From assembly GCA_003158115.1 (NCBI GenBank), contig PMGM01000071.1, positions 964-19,457 of the forward strand: DNA of 18,494 nt, read 5' to 3'. The translations under genes and the position numbers were made by a program. This document shows, one piece after another, positions 1 to 7,908 of the stretch. Every line of letters begins with the position of its first letter. The stretch's first letter is position 1. The stretch comes from Methanobacterium sp. Its GTDB lineage: Archaea > Methanobacteriota > Methanobacteria > Methanobacteriales > Methanobacteriaceae. Under the pieces are notes generated by a model. It was not told the DNA's origin. It ran no database searches and was given only the letters and a program-made list of their open reading frames with translations.

Positions 1-405
1 AAAAGCACCTAACATAACAGTGTTCACGATTGGAATTCCTAGAATGTCCAATGCAATTCCAGTTGCATTAATGTTATATGATTCTATATTTTCTCCAAGA
101 TTTATATCATTTTTAGTGTTAATAATTATTTTTCCATCTTTTTTAAGCCCGGATAATACATTTACAGCTTCTAAGAGTGTTTCATCTAGTACAACAACAT
201 AATCAGGATTATAAACTTGATATCTTCTTCTTATTGGTTTGTCACTTATTCTTGTAAATGCCATGACTGGTGCGCCTTTTCGCTCAGCACCGAAGAATGG
301 AAATGCTTGACAGTATTTTCCATCTTCAAAAGCAGCTTTTGCTAAAATTTCTGCTGCTGTGACTGCACCTTGTCCTCCACGTCCGTGAAAGCGAATTTCA
401 ATCAT
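1..405 (-). CDS. porC: Pyruvate:ferredoxin oxidoreductase, gamma subunit (partial, 3' end outside window)
   Basis: The reverse strand encodes 135 codons from ATG at 405 to the window edge without a stop. The protein begins [20 protein letters not shown] and continues with [17 protein letters not shown], the glycine-rich opening and conserved core of archaeal PorC/POR_N gamma subunits. The PorABCD complex interconverts pyruvate and acetyl-CoA plus CO2 with ferredoxin; in hydrogenotrophic methanogens it works mainly to make pyruvate for biosynthesis. The start at 405 is chosen because a strong GGAGGT ribosome binding site (418-413) lies 7 nt upstream; an in-frame ATG at 420 overlaps that site and is unlikely. 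In this group porC usually leads a porCDAB operon, so the remaining subunits are expected beyond the left edge (inference). Confidence 0.93.
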
Positions 406-517
406 GTGTTCTACCTCCATTCCACATAGTTAATCATTATAAATTATAATATATATACGTGTTGGTAACGATCTTATAGTAAATGGTCATGGTATATTTT
501 ATTGAAAGAGGCATGTT
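406..517. promoter_or_regulatory. Divergent promoter region between porC and the DHPS-like gene
   Basis: The 112 bp between two divergent starts is AT-rich, with TATA-like runs on both strands at about 435-458 (TATATATAC at 450-458 suits the plus-strand gene; TTATAAT-type elements at about 435-445 suit porC). The plus-strand gene has an AGAGG ribosome binding site at 507-511, 6 nt before its ATG. Exact start points cannot be read from sequence alone. Confidence 0.5.
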
Positions 518-2131
518 ATGAATGTTCTAATAGTCACAGCAAAACTTGCAAGTACCCTTGTAAAAAGGGAATCTGCCAAATCAAAGCATGATATTCGAGT
601 CCATGTTGTTAATACACCAATAGCTGCATTTCTAACTCCTAAGAAGATAGTTGGAGAACTTGAAAATCATGATATAAAAGGTGTTTATAATGAGGATTCT
701 TCCCCTAAATATAGAGATCAAGGTAGATTTGATTTGAGATCATATGATATAATATTGACTCCCGGTCTGATCAGGAAAGATGTGAGTTATATAACTGATA
801 AAACGGGTATAAAAACTTATAAAGGACCTACTGATGCAGCAGATCTTGCGATTGTTCTTGAAATGATTGATAAATTGGATTTGTCTCCTACCGTACCTGC
901 CGATAAGTTGATAGAAGGAGAATTACGTAAACGTGCCATTTTGTTTATTGAAAACTTTGAACAGAACGAGGAAAATAAATTAAAGCTTCTTAAAAAACCT
1001 GAAAATATTCTGGTTGGAAATTTACCTGTAGGACAAGATTTTCCCATGAGGGTGCTTGCTGAAATTGCCAATGCTCCATTTCTAACAGATTCAGAATTAT
1101 TAGAAAGGGCCCAGTATTTTGTAAGATCAGGGGCAGACATGGTTGACATAGGAATGGTTGCAGGTGAAACCCTTGATGAACGTATCCCTGATATGGTGAA
1201 GCTATTAAAAAATAATTTGGATGTAGCAATAAGTATAGATAGTTTGAACCCTGTTGAAATTAAATCTGCTGTAAAATCCGGTGTTGATATGGTGTTAAGT
1301 CTTGATCATGGTAACTATGAAGAAGTTATCCCCTATCTGGAAGATAAAAATATTCCTGCGGTGATCCTTCCAACAGATTTTAGCAAAAACTGGGTGCCTG
1401 AAACAGTTGACGATAGAGTCAACTCCATTGAAGAGTTAAGGCAGAAGTGTAACAAAATTGATGTTCTAGCAGATCTTATATTAGATCCTATTAACAGCAG
1501 AAGCATTGTTGATTCGATAATGGCTTGTCATAAATTCAAAGAAAAAAACAGAGAACCTGTTTTCTTTGGTGTGGGAAACGTTACAGAACTTCTGGATTCA
1601 GATTCAACAGGAGTGAATGCACTTCTTGGTGGTATTGCAATGGAACTCGGAGCAAGTGTGCTTTTCACTCCAGAAGAAAGTGGTAAAACAATAGGTAGTG
1701 TCAAAGAACTTTCAATAACATCAGATATGATGTTTTTAGCCAAAAATAGAAGATCTATCCCAAAGGATCTGGGTATAAATATGGTTCTGTTTAAGGATAA
1801 GCGAAAACCCGAGCACATTATTGAAGTTATTGATGTTCCTGTGGTAGATGCAGAAGAAAACTATAAATTTAAACACGACCCTGCAGGAAGCTTCAAGATC
1901 ATGATAGAAGAGGGTCAGATAAAGGCCATTCACTATCTTAAAATGGAACCTCAAATTGCTGTAAAAGGAAAAACCGCTAAGGCTGTTTATGATGAAATAC
2001 TTAAAAGAGGTCTAATCTCAAGAATGGAACATGCAACATACCTTGGTTCAGAATTAGAGAGAGCTGAAATTGCCTCTAAAACTGGTAAAAATTATATACA
2101 AGATTTTCCACTTTTCAAGAAGATATATTAA
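518..2131 (+). CDS. Dihydropteroate synthase-like protein (archaeal, TIGR00284 type)
   Basis: The 537-aa protein has three parts. Residues about 1-150 form an N-terminal domain typical of these archaeal proteins. A pterin-binding TIM-barrel-like centre at about 180-400 carries GADMVDIG (205-212) and ISIDSLNP with D241, echoing dihydropteroate synthase strands. A C-terminal domain at about 430-537 is probably DUF4346. The family occurs in archaea lacking bacterial DHPS and in other tetrahydromethanopterin users, so a role in methanopterin synthesis or another pterin-linked reaction is likely, but the reaction is not established to my knowledge. It is not a simple FolP: length is about double and the termini are extra. 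Start ATG 518 has AGAGG 6 nt upstream. It is divergent from porC and 69 bp before the thiolase gene. Confidence 0.85.
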   Translation: MNVLIVTAKLASTLVKRESAKSKHDIRVHVVNTPIAAFLTPKKIVGELENHDIKGVYNEDSSPKYRDQGRFDLRSYDIILTPGLIRKDVSYITDKTGIKTYKGPTDAADLAIVLEMIDKLDLSPTVPADKLIEGELRKRAILFIENFEQNEENKLKLLKKPENILVGNLPVGQDFPMRVLAEIANAPFLTDSELLERAQYFVRSGADMVDIGMVAGETLDERIPDMVKLLKNNLDVAISIDSLNPVEIKSAVKSGVDMVLSLDHGNYEEVIPYLEDKNIPAVILPTDFSKNWVPETVDDRVNSIEELRQKCNKIDVLADLILDPINSRSIVDSIMACHKFKEKNREPVFFGVGNVTELLDSDSTGVNALLGGIAMELGASVLFTPEESGKTIGSVKELSITSDMMFLAKNRRSIPKDLGINMVLFKDKRKPEHIIEVIDVPVVDAEENYKFKHDPAGSFKIMIEEGQIKAIHYLKMEPQIAVKGKTAKAVYDEILKRGLISRMEHATYLGSELERAEIASKTGKNYIQDFPLFKKIY

Positions 2132-2200
2132 TATATTATATTAGGGCATCATAATTAAAAAATCATTAATTAAATTTAATATCCTGTCGGAGTACACAAT

Positions 2201-3136
2201 ATGAATTCATGCGACAAGTGTGGTAACCCCAACATTATAATTAAAAAAAAACAGTCAGGTCAGAAGTTATGCAAGGACTGCTTCATAAAATCAACCCAAA
2301 ACAAGGTTTTAAAAGATATTCGCAAATACAACCTATTAGAAAAGGGTGATAATGTACTTTTAGGACTTTCTGGCGGTAAAGATAGTGTAATGCTTTTAGA
2401 TATCCTTAACACTCTAAAAAAAAGGAACATAATAGATCTAATGGCAGTAACCATAGATGAGGGAATATGTGGTTATAGGGAGGAAGGCATTGAAATAGCT
2501 GCTAGAAATGCTAAAAAACTCGGTGTTGAACATAAAGTTGTAACCTTCAAGGAATACTTTGGTATGACACTTGATGATATAATTTCAAAAAACAATGTCA
2601 AGGAAGGCAGGAGAAATGCATGCACATACTGTGGTGTTTTTAGACGCTGGATATTTAACAGAGTAGCAAGAGATGAAGGGGCCACTAAAATAGCTACAGG
2701 ACATAACCTTGACGATGAAACTCAATCTATTGTAATGAACTATCTTGAAGGTAATATACAGAATTTAACCCGTATTGGAGTTAAATCTGAAACTAGAAGC
2801 AATAGATTTACAGTAAAAATAAAACCCCTCAGAGAAATACCTGAAAAAGAAATTGCACTTTACGTTGTGGCCAGAGAACTTGATGTGCACTTTGCTGGAT
2901 GTCCATATGCAGGTGAATCATTCCGTGCAGAGGTTGGTAATTTCATAAAAGAACTATCAAAGGAACATCCAACTATAATGTACTCTACTTTAAGAGGTTT
3001 TGATAAGATGAAACCTGTACTGAAAAGGGAATTCTCCCAGGAATCGATTGTTGGTGTTTGTGAAAATTGTGGAGAACCAACTGTAGCTAGATTGTGTAAG
3101 GCATGCACTTTTCTTACGGATTGGGAAAATGAATAA
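2201..3136 (+). CDS. tRNA 2-thiouridine synthase, TtuA/NcsA (Ncs6/TtcA) family
   Basis: The 311-aa protein is a PP-loop ATPase that adenylates a tRNA uridine and replaces its 2-oxygen with sulfur. Visible in order: an N-terminal zinc finger (C4, C7, C24, C27), the ATP-binding PP-loop SGGKDS at 57-62, the C141-x-x-C144 pair and C234, which together match the three-cysteine [4Fe-4S] site of TtuA-type enzymes, GHNLDDE at 167-173, and a C-terminal zinc finger (C287, C290, C299, C302). The five-element layout and length match archaeal TtuA/NcsA rather than bacterial TtcA, which lacks both fingers. Sequence does not tell whether the target is U54 or wobble U34. GGAG at 2189-2192 sits 8 nt before ATG. 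A ubiquitin-like sulfur carrier gene follows 161 bp downstream. Confidence 0.93.
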   Translation: MNSCDKCGNPNIIIKKKQSGQKLCKDCFIKSTQNKVLKDIRKYNLLEKGDNVLLGLSGGKDSVMLLDILNTLKKRNIIDLMAVTIDEGICGYREEGIEIAARNAKKLGVEHKVVTFKEYFGMTLDDIISKNNVKEGRRNACTYCGVFRRWIFNRVARDEGATKIATGHNLDDETQSIVMNYLEGNIQNLTRIGVKSETRSNRFTVKIKPLREIPEKEIALYVVARELDVHFAGCPYAGESFRAEVGNFIKELSKEHPTIMYSTLRGFDKMKPVLKREFSQESIVGVCENCGEPTVARLCKACTFLTDWENE

Positions 3137-3297
3137 TGGTAAGGCTTCAATGCCTAAAAATTTGAATAGGTAATACATTTCATATCCCAATATTCCTAAA
3201 ATAATATTTTCAGAAGATTATATTAGAAGAAGGTTTAAACCAATGCCATGGAATATAATTTTATTAAATTTTTATAATTAGATTCAGGAGAAAGTTA

Positions 3298-3498
3298 ATG
3301 AAAATAAAACTTATCATCGGGGAAAAAGAGGAATTAATCGAAATTTCGGAGAATAAAACTGTAAAAAATCTCCTCGATATTATTGATATAGCATCAGAAA
3401 CAGTTGTTGTTAAAAAAAATGATTTTATAGTTATTGATGAAGAAATAATAGAAGATGGAGACTTAATAGAGGTTATACAAGTAATTTATGGTGGATAA
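3298..3498 (+). CDS. Ubiquitin-like ThiS/MoaD/TtuB-type sulfur carrier protein
   Basis: The 66-aa acidic protein ends in Tyr-Gly-Gly. The beta-grasp pattern is visible: two N-terminal strands, the ENKTVKNLLD helix segment typical of ThiS/MoaD, and a final IEVIQVIYGG strand leading to the C-terminal GG, which is adenylated and thiocarboxylated by an E1-like enzyme. In archaea such carriers (SAMP2/TtuB type) donate sulfur for tRNA thiolation and can also tag proteins. Its place directly after a TtuA/NcsA gene points to tRNA 2-thiolation (inference); a thiamine or molybdopterin role cannot be excluded. AGGAG at 3286-3290 lies 7 nt before ATG. A T-rich tract at 3539-3545 follows. No E1-like activating enzyme is encoded in the window. 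Confidence 0.88.
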   Translation: MKIKLIIGEKEELIEISENKTVKNLLDIIDIASETVVVKKNDFIVIDEEIIEDGDLIEVIQVIYGG

Positions 3499-3537
3499 TA
3501 TAGGTTAAACACCTCTTTTCATTAGTTGTGTTAAAAA

Positions 3538-3546
3538 GTTTTTTTA
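3538..3546 (+). terminator. Oligo-T tract after the sulfur-carrier gene
   Basis: Seven consecutive T residues (3539-3545) lie 40 nt after the carrier stop codon, just ahead of the AAGGAG ribosome binding site of the protease gene. Archaeal termination can use such U-runs without a hairpin. Because the next ribosome binding site abuts it, the tract may equally be just part of the protease leader. Confidence 0.3.
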
Positions 3547-3558
3547 AGGAGATGTCAA

Positions 3559-4572
3559 ATGAAAGATTACGATCTTATTCGGGAACACATCTCAGAATAC
3601 TTTGATGTGGGAGGATTTCAAACAACTCCCGAGGGTTCTTTTTTTGTTGTTAATGATTACAATTATGATAAATTTTCAAGTTTAATCAAAGATCTTGATG
3701 TTTTGGGTTACATACCATTTATTGGAAAATATGCTGGAAGTTACAGGATAGGTATAGCTGAAAGACCGGAGATTGGTGAATCCCGAATTCATTTAAATGT
3801 AATTCTCTTCATAGCAACAGTAGCCACCACCATATTTGCAGGCTATACATTTGCTGGTCACAATTTAGTTGATGGTATTGCCTTTGCAATTGCTCTATTG
3901 GGTATACTTGGAATTCATGAAACAGCCCACTACTACGCTGCCAGAAAACACGAAGTTAAATCAACCCTACCATATTTTATTCCTGCTCCAACATTAATAG
4001 GAACATTTGGAGCGGTTATTAATGTTAAATCACCAATTCCTGATAAAAATTCCCTGTTTGATCTGGGATTCAGCGGACCCATAGCAGGAATTTTAGTGGC
4101 AATACCAGTACTTATAATTGGAATACATCTATCAACAATAGTACCTATAGCATCCCAGACTGTAACTCTATCAAATCCACCCATTATTAGCATATTAATC
4201 TATCTGATGCTGCCACCTATACCTGCAGGATATGCACTGCAAATTCATCCACTTGTTTTTGCAGGATGGGTAGGAATATTAGTCACTTTACTTAACCTCA
4301 TGCCTGTTGCATTTTTAGATGGTGGACATATTGTTAGATCACTTTTCACAGAAAAAATTCACAGACTAATATCCATAATTGGAACGCTGGTAACATTAGT
4401 CCTTGGATGGTATCCAATGGCCGTGCTCATGATGTTAATATTAGTACTTAACAAAAAACATCCTGGTGCTCTTGATGATGTTTCAAAGTTAACATTATGG
4501 CGGAAAGGAATGGCAGTTGTCATGCTTATAATTTTCATTCTCTGCCTATCACAGGCCCCAACATTTTTATAA
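3559..4572 (+). CDS. Site-2 protease family intramembrane metalloprotease (M50)
   Basis: The 337-aa protein has a soluble N-terminal domain of about 75 residues followed by several hydrophobic segments (about 78-100, 103-120, 170-190, 225-250, 270-300, 312-332). The zinc-binding HETAH is at 120-124 inside a membrane helix, and the third ligand motif LDGGH is at 253-257 (D254), the two signatures of peptidase family M50. There is no CBS pair or PDZ domain, unlike MJ0392-type or RseP-type S2Ps; the N-terminal domain resembles the layout of plant EGY/archaeal EGY-like proteins (tentative). Expected role is cleavage of a membrane-bound substrate, unknown here. AAGGAG at 3546-3551 is 7 nt before ATG. 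It stands alone, with 83 bp to the next gene. Confidence 0.9.
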   Translation: MKDYDLIREHISEYFDVGGFQTTPEGSFFVVNDYNYDKFSSLIKDLDVLGYIPFIGKYAGSYRIGIAERPEIGESRIHLNVILFIATVATTIFAGYTFAGHNLVDGIAFAIALLGILGIHETAHYYAARKHEVKSTLPYFIPAPTLIGTFGAVINVKSPIPDKNSLFDLGFSGPIAGILVAIPVLIIGIHLSTIVPIASQTVTLSNPPIISILIYLMLPPIPAGYALQIHPLVFAGWVGILVTLLNLMPVAFLDGGHIVRSLFTEKIHRLISIIGTLVTLVLGWYPMAVLMMLILVLNKKHPGALDDVSKLTLWRKGMAVVMLIIFILCLSQAPTFL

Positions 4573-4655
4573 CACTTTTAAATTTGAATAAATAATAATT
4601 CAAGTTATAATGAAGGATATTAATAATTTCTAATAACTAAAAATATGGTGATAAT

Positions 4656-5522
4656 ATGAAAGTTCATTATGAATGTGCTGCATGTTTTTTAAGACAAACA
4701 AGGGAAGCATTAGACCTTGCAACTGATGATGAATCATTGAAGATGGAAGTTACAGGGAAAGTAGTAAAGCTTGTATCAGAAACCTTTAGAAAGGGTGCAG
4801 TTTCAAATTTTATTGGTACCGAAGTACACAGAACCATAAAGAACGAAACCGGCAACAACGATCCTTATCATAAAGAGAGGGAAATATCGAATGATATAGC
4901 AGCAGATTTTCTACCACAAGTCGAAAAGATTCTTGGAGAAAATAATAAACTTGAAAACTATGTCAAAGTCGCAATAGCAGGCAATGTCATAGATTTTGGA
5001 GCTCTTGGACTTGAGATGGACATGGAATCATTAATAGTTAAAACAATGAAAAAAGATCCCATCATCGATAATACAGTGGAACTTGAAAAGGAACTGGAAA
5101 TATCAAAAACAGTTCTGTACCTTGCAGATAATATTGGAGAAATAGTCTTTGACAAGATCCTTATAGAAAAGATCAAAGAGTATGATGTTGATGTAACCGT
5201 AGCATTGAAAGAGAAACCAATTTTAAATGATGCATGTATCGAAGATGCCCTAAAAATAGGTTTAAATAAAGTTGCTAAGCTCACTTCAACTGGCACAGAT
5301 TCTATTGGAATAATAAAAGATGATGTATCACCCGAATTTATGGATTTATTCAATAAATCTGATATGGTTATTGCAAAGGGATTAGGCAACTATGAAGGAT
5401 TGGGAGAGATGGATCTGGAGGATAAACCAGTATATTGTCTTTTAAATGCCAAATGTAATCCTGTTGCAAGGGATATTGGGGTAAATTTAGGAGATAACAT
5501 AGTTTTAAAGTTGAATACTTAA
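4656..5522 (+). CDS. DUF89/ARMT1-type damage-control phosphatase (COG1578)
   Basis: The 288-aa protein opens with HYECAACFLRQ (C7, C10), the CxxC found in the archaeal DUF89 subfamily. Further family signatures are ADNIGEIVFD with D158, N159 and E162 (metal and phosphate site), KGLGNYEG at 241-248 and KCNPVARDIGVN near the C-terminus. Members are cytosolic divalent-metal-dependent phosphatases that remove harmful or over-abundant sugar-phosphate-like metabolites; archaeal members have known structures, but their physiological substrates are poorly known. Length is usual for the archaeal group. The ribosome binding site GGTGAT (4647-4652) is very close to ATG. It stands as a single gene, followed by a 474-bp non-coding stretch. 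Confidence 0.88.
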   Translation: MKVHYECAACFLRQTREALDLATDDESLKMEVTGKVVKLVSETFRKGAVSNFIGTEVHRTIKNETGNNDPYHKEREISNDIAADFLPQVEKILGENNKLENYVKVAIAGNVIDFGALGLEMDMESLIVKTMKKDPIIDNTVELEKELEISKTVLYLADNIGEIVFDKILIEKIKEYDVDVTVALKEKPILNDACIEDALKIGLNKVAKLTSTGTDSIGIIKDDVSPEFMDLFNKSDMVIAKGLGNYEGLGEMDLEDKPVYCLLNAKCNPVARDIGVNLGDNIVLKLNT

Positions 5523-5996
5523 ATTCTACCATACGAATCTATTCCTAAATTTTAGAATTCAGACCTCTCCTAATAGAATATTCCCATAATAAATTATTGT
5601 TATTTTAACAAGAAATCAAACATATTTATGTTACTTGTCTTCCTTCTCTAATTCATTAACATAGTCTTCCAATTCAAAAATGGAATCTATTGATAATCAC
5701 CTATTTATTTATGACTATTTTAATAGGAATTATATCACAAAATTTTTTGGAAATAAGATTTTTTTTTACAATATTTAATTTTATTATAACTCCTACTTAT
5801 TTTTTAAATTTAAATAAAAAATTTAATGGATAAATGAATAATTTAATTTTTTTTGATAACGAACTTTAATTATATACTGAAAGATTTCACCAGAATAACC
5901 TCATTTTTATTTACTCAAAATAAAGAAAGATAATTAATATTGAATAGAATGAAATTAATTTATCAAATTATTAAAATGTGTTAAGAGGGTGTTTTT
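5523..5996. other. 474-bp AT-rich intergenic region
   Basis: No convincing gene or RNA is visible. The stretch is dominated by A/T runs. A TATA-like AATTATATAC at about 5868-5877 could drive the gene starting at 5997 and would give a leader of roughly 100 nt; GAGGGTG at 5985-5991 is its ribosome binding site. On the minus strand a 21-codon open stretch at 5634-5696 ends in acidic, helix-like residues, but it has no start codon and is bounded by stops, so it is not called. Confidence 0.5.
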
Positions 5997-6830
5997 ATGA
6001 AAGTTGGTTTTTTAGGATTTGGCGAGGTAGCATCAACATTATCTGTGGGGCTCATGAAAAATGGTGCAGATGTTTATACTTGTGTAGAGGGTAGAAGTAC
6101 CAGAACAAAGAATAATATCCTTAAAACAGGAGTTGAAACTTATCCCTCATATAAGGCACTTGCAGAAAATTGTGATATAATCGTTTCATCGGTTATTCCT
6201 TCAAATGCAATTGAAGTAGCAGAGATGGTAGGAAAATATTCTACTGGTATTTATGTGGATATTAACAATATTTCTCCCAAGACAGTTGTGAATACATTGG
6301 ATAAGATCGAAAATGGTAAAACCGTTGATGCAGCAATTATTGGTTCTGTGGTTAAGAAGGGAGTAGAGGTGAAGGTCATAGCTGCAGGATCTTGTGCTAA
6401 TGAATTTGCTGATTTAAACAATTATGGTATGAATATAACGGTTATTGGTAGTGTAAATGGCCAGGCTTCGGGAATAAAACTCTTGAGAAGCTCCTATACC
6501 AAAGGAGTTTCTGCTTTACTTTTTGAGTCCATCTATCAAGCCTACAAGATGGGGATAGACAGAGAAGTTCTTAAATACATTTCTGAAACTGAATGTCCGG
6601 ATTTTATAGAATCTGCAAAATCTAGAATTATATCTGCTGCATTTCATGCTCAGAGACGTTCAGAAGAGATGGATGAAGTAGTTGAAATTTTTTCTAAAAA
6701 ACAGGATCCTATTATGGCGAGGGGTACAATGGATTTCTTTAAAATATTGGATCAAACTTTTAAAAAACCTGAAAAAAGACCAGTTGATTATAATGAAATT
6801 TTTGAGTATCTTATGAAGATTAAAGAATGA
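5997..6830 (+). CDS. NAD(P)-binding oxidoreductase, 6-phosphogluconate dehydrogenase-like with DUF1932-type C-terminus
   Basis: The 277-aa protein starts with a Rossmann fold, MKVGFLGFGEVASTL, with GxGxxA at 7-12. It has the beta-hydroxyacid-dehydrogenase pattern of an SS..P segment (SSVIPSN, about 63-69) and DINNISP after the fourth strand. The C-terminal half (about 160-277) is helical, with GQASGIKLLRSSYTKG, where the G-x-K lysine region of this superfamily lies, and matches the DUF1932 type. Family members reduce or oxidise small hydroxy-acids, but substrate specificity cannot be read. GAGGGTG lies 5 nt before ATG. It sits alone between two AT-rich gaps, with a hairpin just after its stop. 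Confidence 0.8.
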   Translation: MKVGFLGFGEVASTLSVGLMKNGADVYTCVEGRSTRTKNNILKTGVETYPSYKALAENCDIIVSSVIPSNAIEVAEMVGKYSTGIYVDINNISPKTVVNTLDKIENGKTVDAAIIGSVVKKGVEVKVIAAGSCANEFADLNNYGMNITVIGSVNGQASGIKLLRSSYTKGVSALLFESIYQAYKMGIDREVLKYISETECPDFIESAKSRIISAAFHAQRRSEEMDEVVEIFSKKQDPIMARGTMDFFKILDQTFKKPEKRPVDYNEIFEYLMKIKE

Positions 6831-6845
6831 TTTTATATTCTATTT

Positions 6846-6865
6846 GTGGATTTTGTCCACTAAAA
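6846..6865 (+). terminator. Possible hairpin terminator after the DUF1932 oxidoreductase
   Basis: A perfect 5-bp stem GTGGA (6846-6850) and TCCAC (6856-6860) with loop TTTTG lies 15 nt after the stop codon and is followed by TAAAACTTATTTTT. The stem is short and the T-run is 11 nt away, so termination is only a suggestion. It also lies just upstream of the TATA-like TTTTATAAA (6871-6879) of the next gene. Confidence 0.3.
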
Positions 6866-6934
6866 CTTATTTTTATAAACTTTAAGTTTAATGAAACACA
6901 AAATATATGATTGATATCAATGTGAGGGGATAGA

Positions 6935-7126
6935 ATGAATTTAGAAGAACATGCACAAGAGTGTAATAATGCCCTAAGTGATCTTATTGGTAAAGAAATA
7001 TTTGATATAGAGTTCAAACCGATTGATATTAATTGTTGGAAACTTTATATAACCACTAGTACTGGTAAAATGGTTATGAGTTTCTGTAAGAACTGGTCAT
7101 GTCCCGAAGTTGAAAATAGGAAGTAA
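6935..7126 (+). CDS. Small cysteine-containing protein of unknown function (63 aa)
   Basis: I do not recognise a family. The 63-aa product has four cysteines (C10, C34, C51, C56), a C-x4-C pair near the end (CKNWSC), and a mixed composition with predicted beta strands (KEIFDIEF, CWKLYITT, MVMSF). The gene looks real: a strong GTGAGGGGAT ribosome binding site (6922-6931) precedes ATG by 3 nt, a TATA-like TTTTATAAA lies at 6871-6879 at a fitting distance for a roughly 35-nt leader, and codon use is unlike the surrounding A/T noise. It has no signal peptide or membrane segment. It stands alone, 104 bp after the oxidoreductase and about 300 bp before the MarR gene. A metal- or redox-linked role is only a guess from the cysteines. 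Confidence 0.65.
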   Translation: MNLEEHAQECNNALSDLIGKEIFDIEFKPIDINCWKLYITTSTGKMVMSFCKNWSCPEVENRK

Positions 7127-7203
7127 TTAAGAATTTGATTTATGTATATAAACTGATGGATTTAATTTTTTAATATATGAATTTTTTATAAAAAAATTTA
7201 AAT

Positions 7204-7230
7204 TTGCATATACAATTGTTGCATATACAA
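7204..7230. promoter_or_regulatory. Twin operator-like boxes, probable MarR-family binding site
   Basis: The 12-mer TTGCATATACAA occurs twice (7204-7215 and 7219-7230), 15 bp apart start to start. Each is a near palindrome (TTG-N6-CAA), and the second extends to TGTTG-CATATA-CAACA. The pair directly abuts a TATA-like TTTATATG at 7233-7240. MarR regulators commonly bind such imperfect palindromes of 12-20 bp over their own promoter, so autoregulation of the MarR-MATE operon is inferred. The start codon is 183 nt further on, so the leader would be long unless a second TATA-like element near 7323-7330 is used. Confidence 0.55.
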
Positions 7231-7422
7231 CATTTATATGCTTTGGAATACAACTTACAGTAATGAATGAAATCTTATTGAAATTTAACTAATTACATTA
7301 AAAGAAGATAATTGATACTTATTTTATATTTGATCCGGTAATTTCTCTTTATAAACAGAAATAATCACAGATTCAAAATTTAAGTTTTAAATATTCATAA
7401 TTACTTGAGGAGTATATATTAA

Positions 7423-7908
7423 ATGCAGAAAGCTGAAAAATTACTTAAGATAGATAATTCTGAGATTTCACTCGGATTATTAGTGGCAATGATTCACAGG
7501 ACTCGTATGATGTTTCTCAATGATAAAATTGGGAACATGGATATTACTGCGGGTCAATTTCCATTTATAACTGTACTTTCTAATGAAGAAGGTATTAGTC
7601 AAGAAGAACTGGCAGCTCATTTTCATATTGATAAAGGTACTGTTGCACGTGCATTAAGAAAACTAGAGGATAATGAATATCTTTTTAGAAAAGTTGACTC
7701 ATTAAATCGCAGGAGATATCTTATTTATCTTACTGAAAAAGGAAGAAAAGCAGTTCCCACCGTGATAAATATTGAAAAGGAATGGGAAAATTCAATGTGC
7801 TCCAGATTCTCTGATGAAGATTACAATTATCTATTTGATATTTTGAAAGGTCTTGCTATAAACAGCCTGGAAAATGTAAATAAAGATGGGAAGAGTACAG
7901 ATGGATAA
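7423..7908 (+). CDS. MarR-family winged-helix transcriptional regulator
   Basis: The 161-aa protein shows the MarR layout: N-terminal dimerisation helices (about 15-35), a helix-turn-helix at 58-82 ([20 protein letters not shown]), a wing at about 86-104 with the typical D92-x-x-N95-R-R turn and LTEKG, then a C-terminal helix. MarR proteins are dimeric repressors released by phenolic compounds, drugs or oxidation. GAGGAG at 7407-7412 is 10 nt before ATG. The gene overlaps the start of a MATE pump gene, so it almost certainly controls that pump and itself, as MepR does for MepA in Staphylococcus. Twin operator-like boxes lie in the upstream gap. The inducer cannot be predicted. Confidence 0.9.
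   Translation: MQKAEKLLKIDNSEISLGLLVAMIHRTRMMFLNDKIGNMDITAGQFPFITVLSNEEGISQEELAAHFHIDKGTVARALRKLEDNEYLFRKVDSLNRRRYLIYLTEKGRKAVPTVINIEKEWENSMCSRFSDEDYNYLFDILKGLAINSLENVNKDGKSTDG

Noticed and set aside
20..202. Plus-strand 60-aa open frame at the left edge
   Set aside because: It is antisense to porC, whose minus-strand reading gives the conserved gamma-subunit sequence.
817..1149. Minus-strand open frame inside the DHPS-like gene
   Set aside because: It lies fully within a well-supported gene, has no ribosome binding site and a Ser-rich antisense-like composition; it is a shadow frame, as are the others at 1528-1818, 4958-5389, 7918-8484, 10037-10414, 15028-15516 and 17308-17586.
5631..5696. 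Minus-strand open stretch of 21 codons with an acidic helical ending
   Set aside because: It has no start codon, is bounded by TGA, and is too short to claim as a gene relic without a database comparison.
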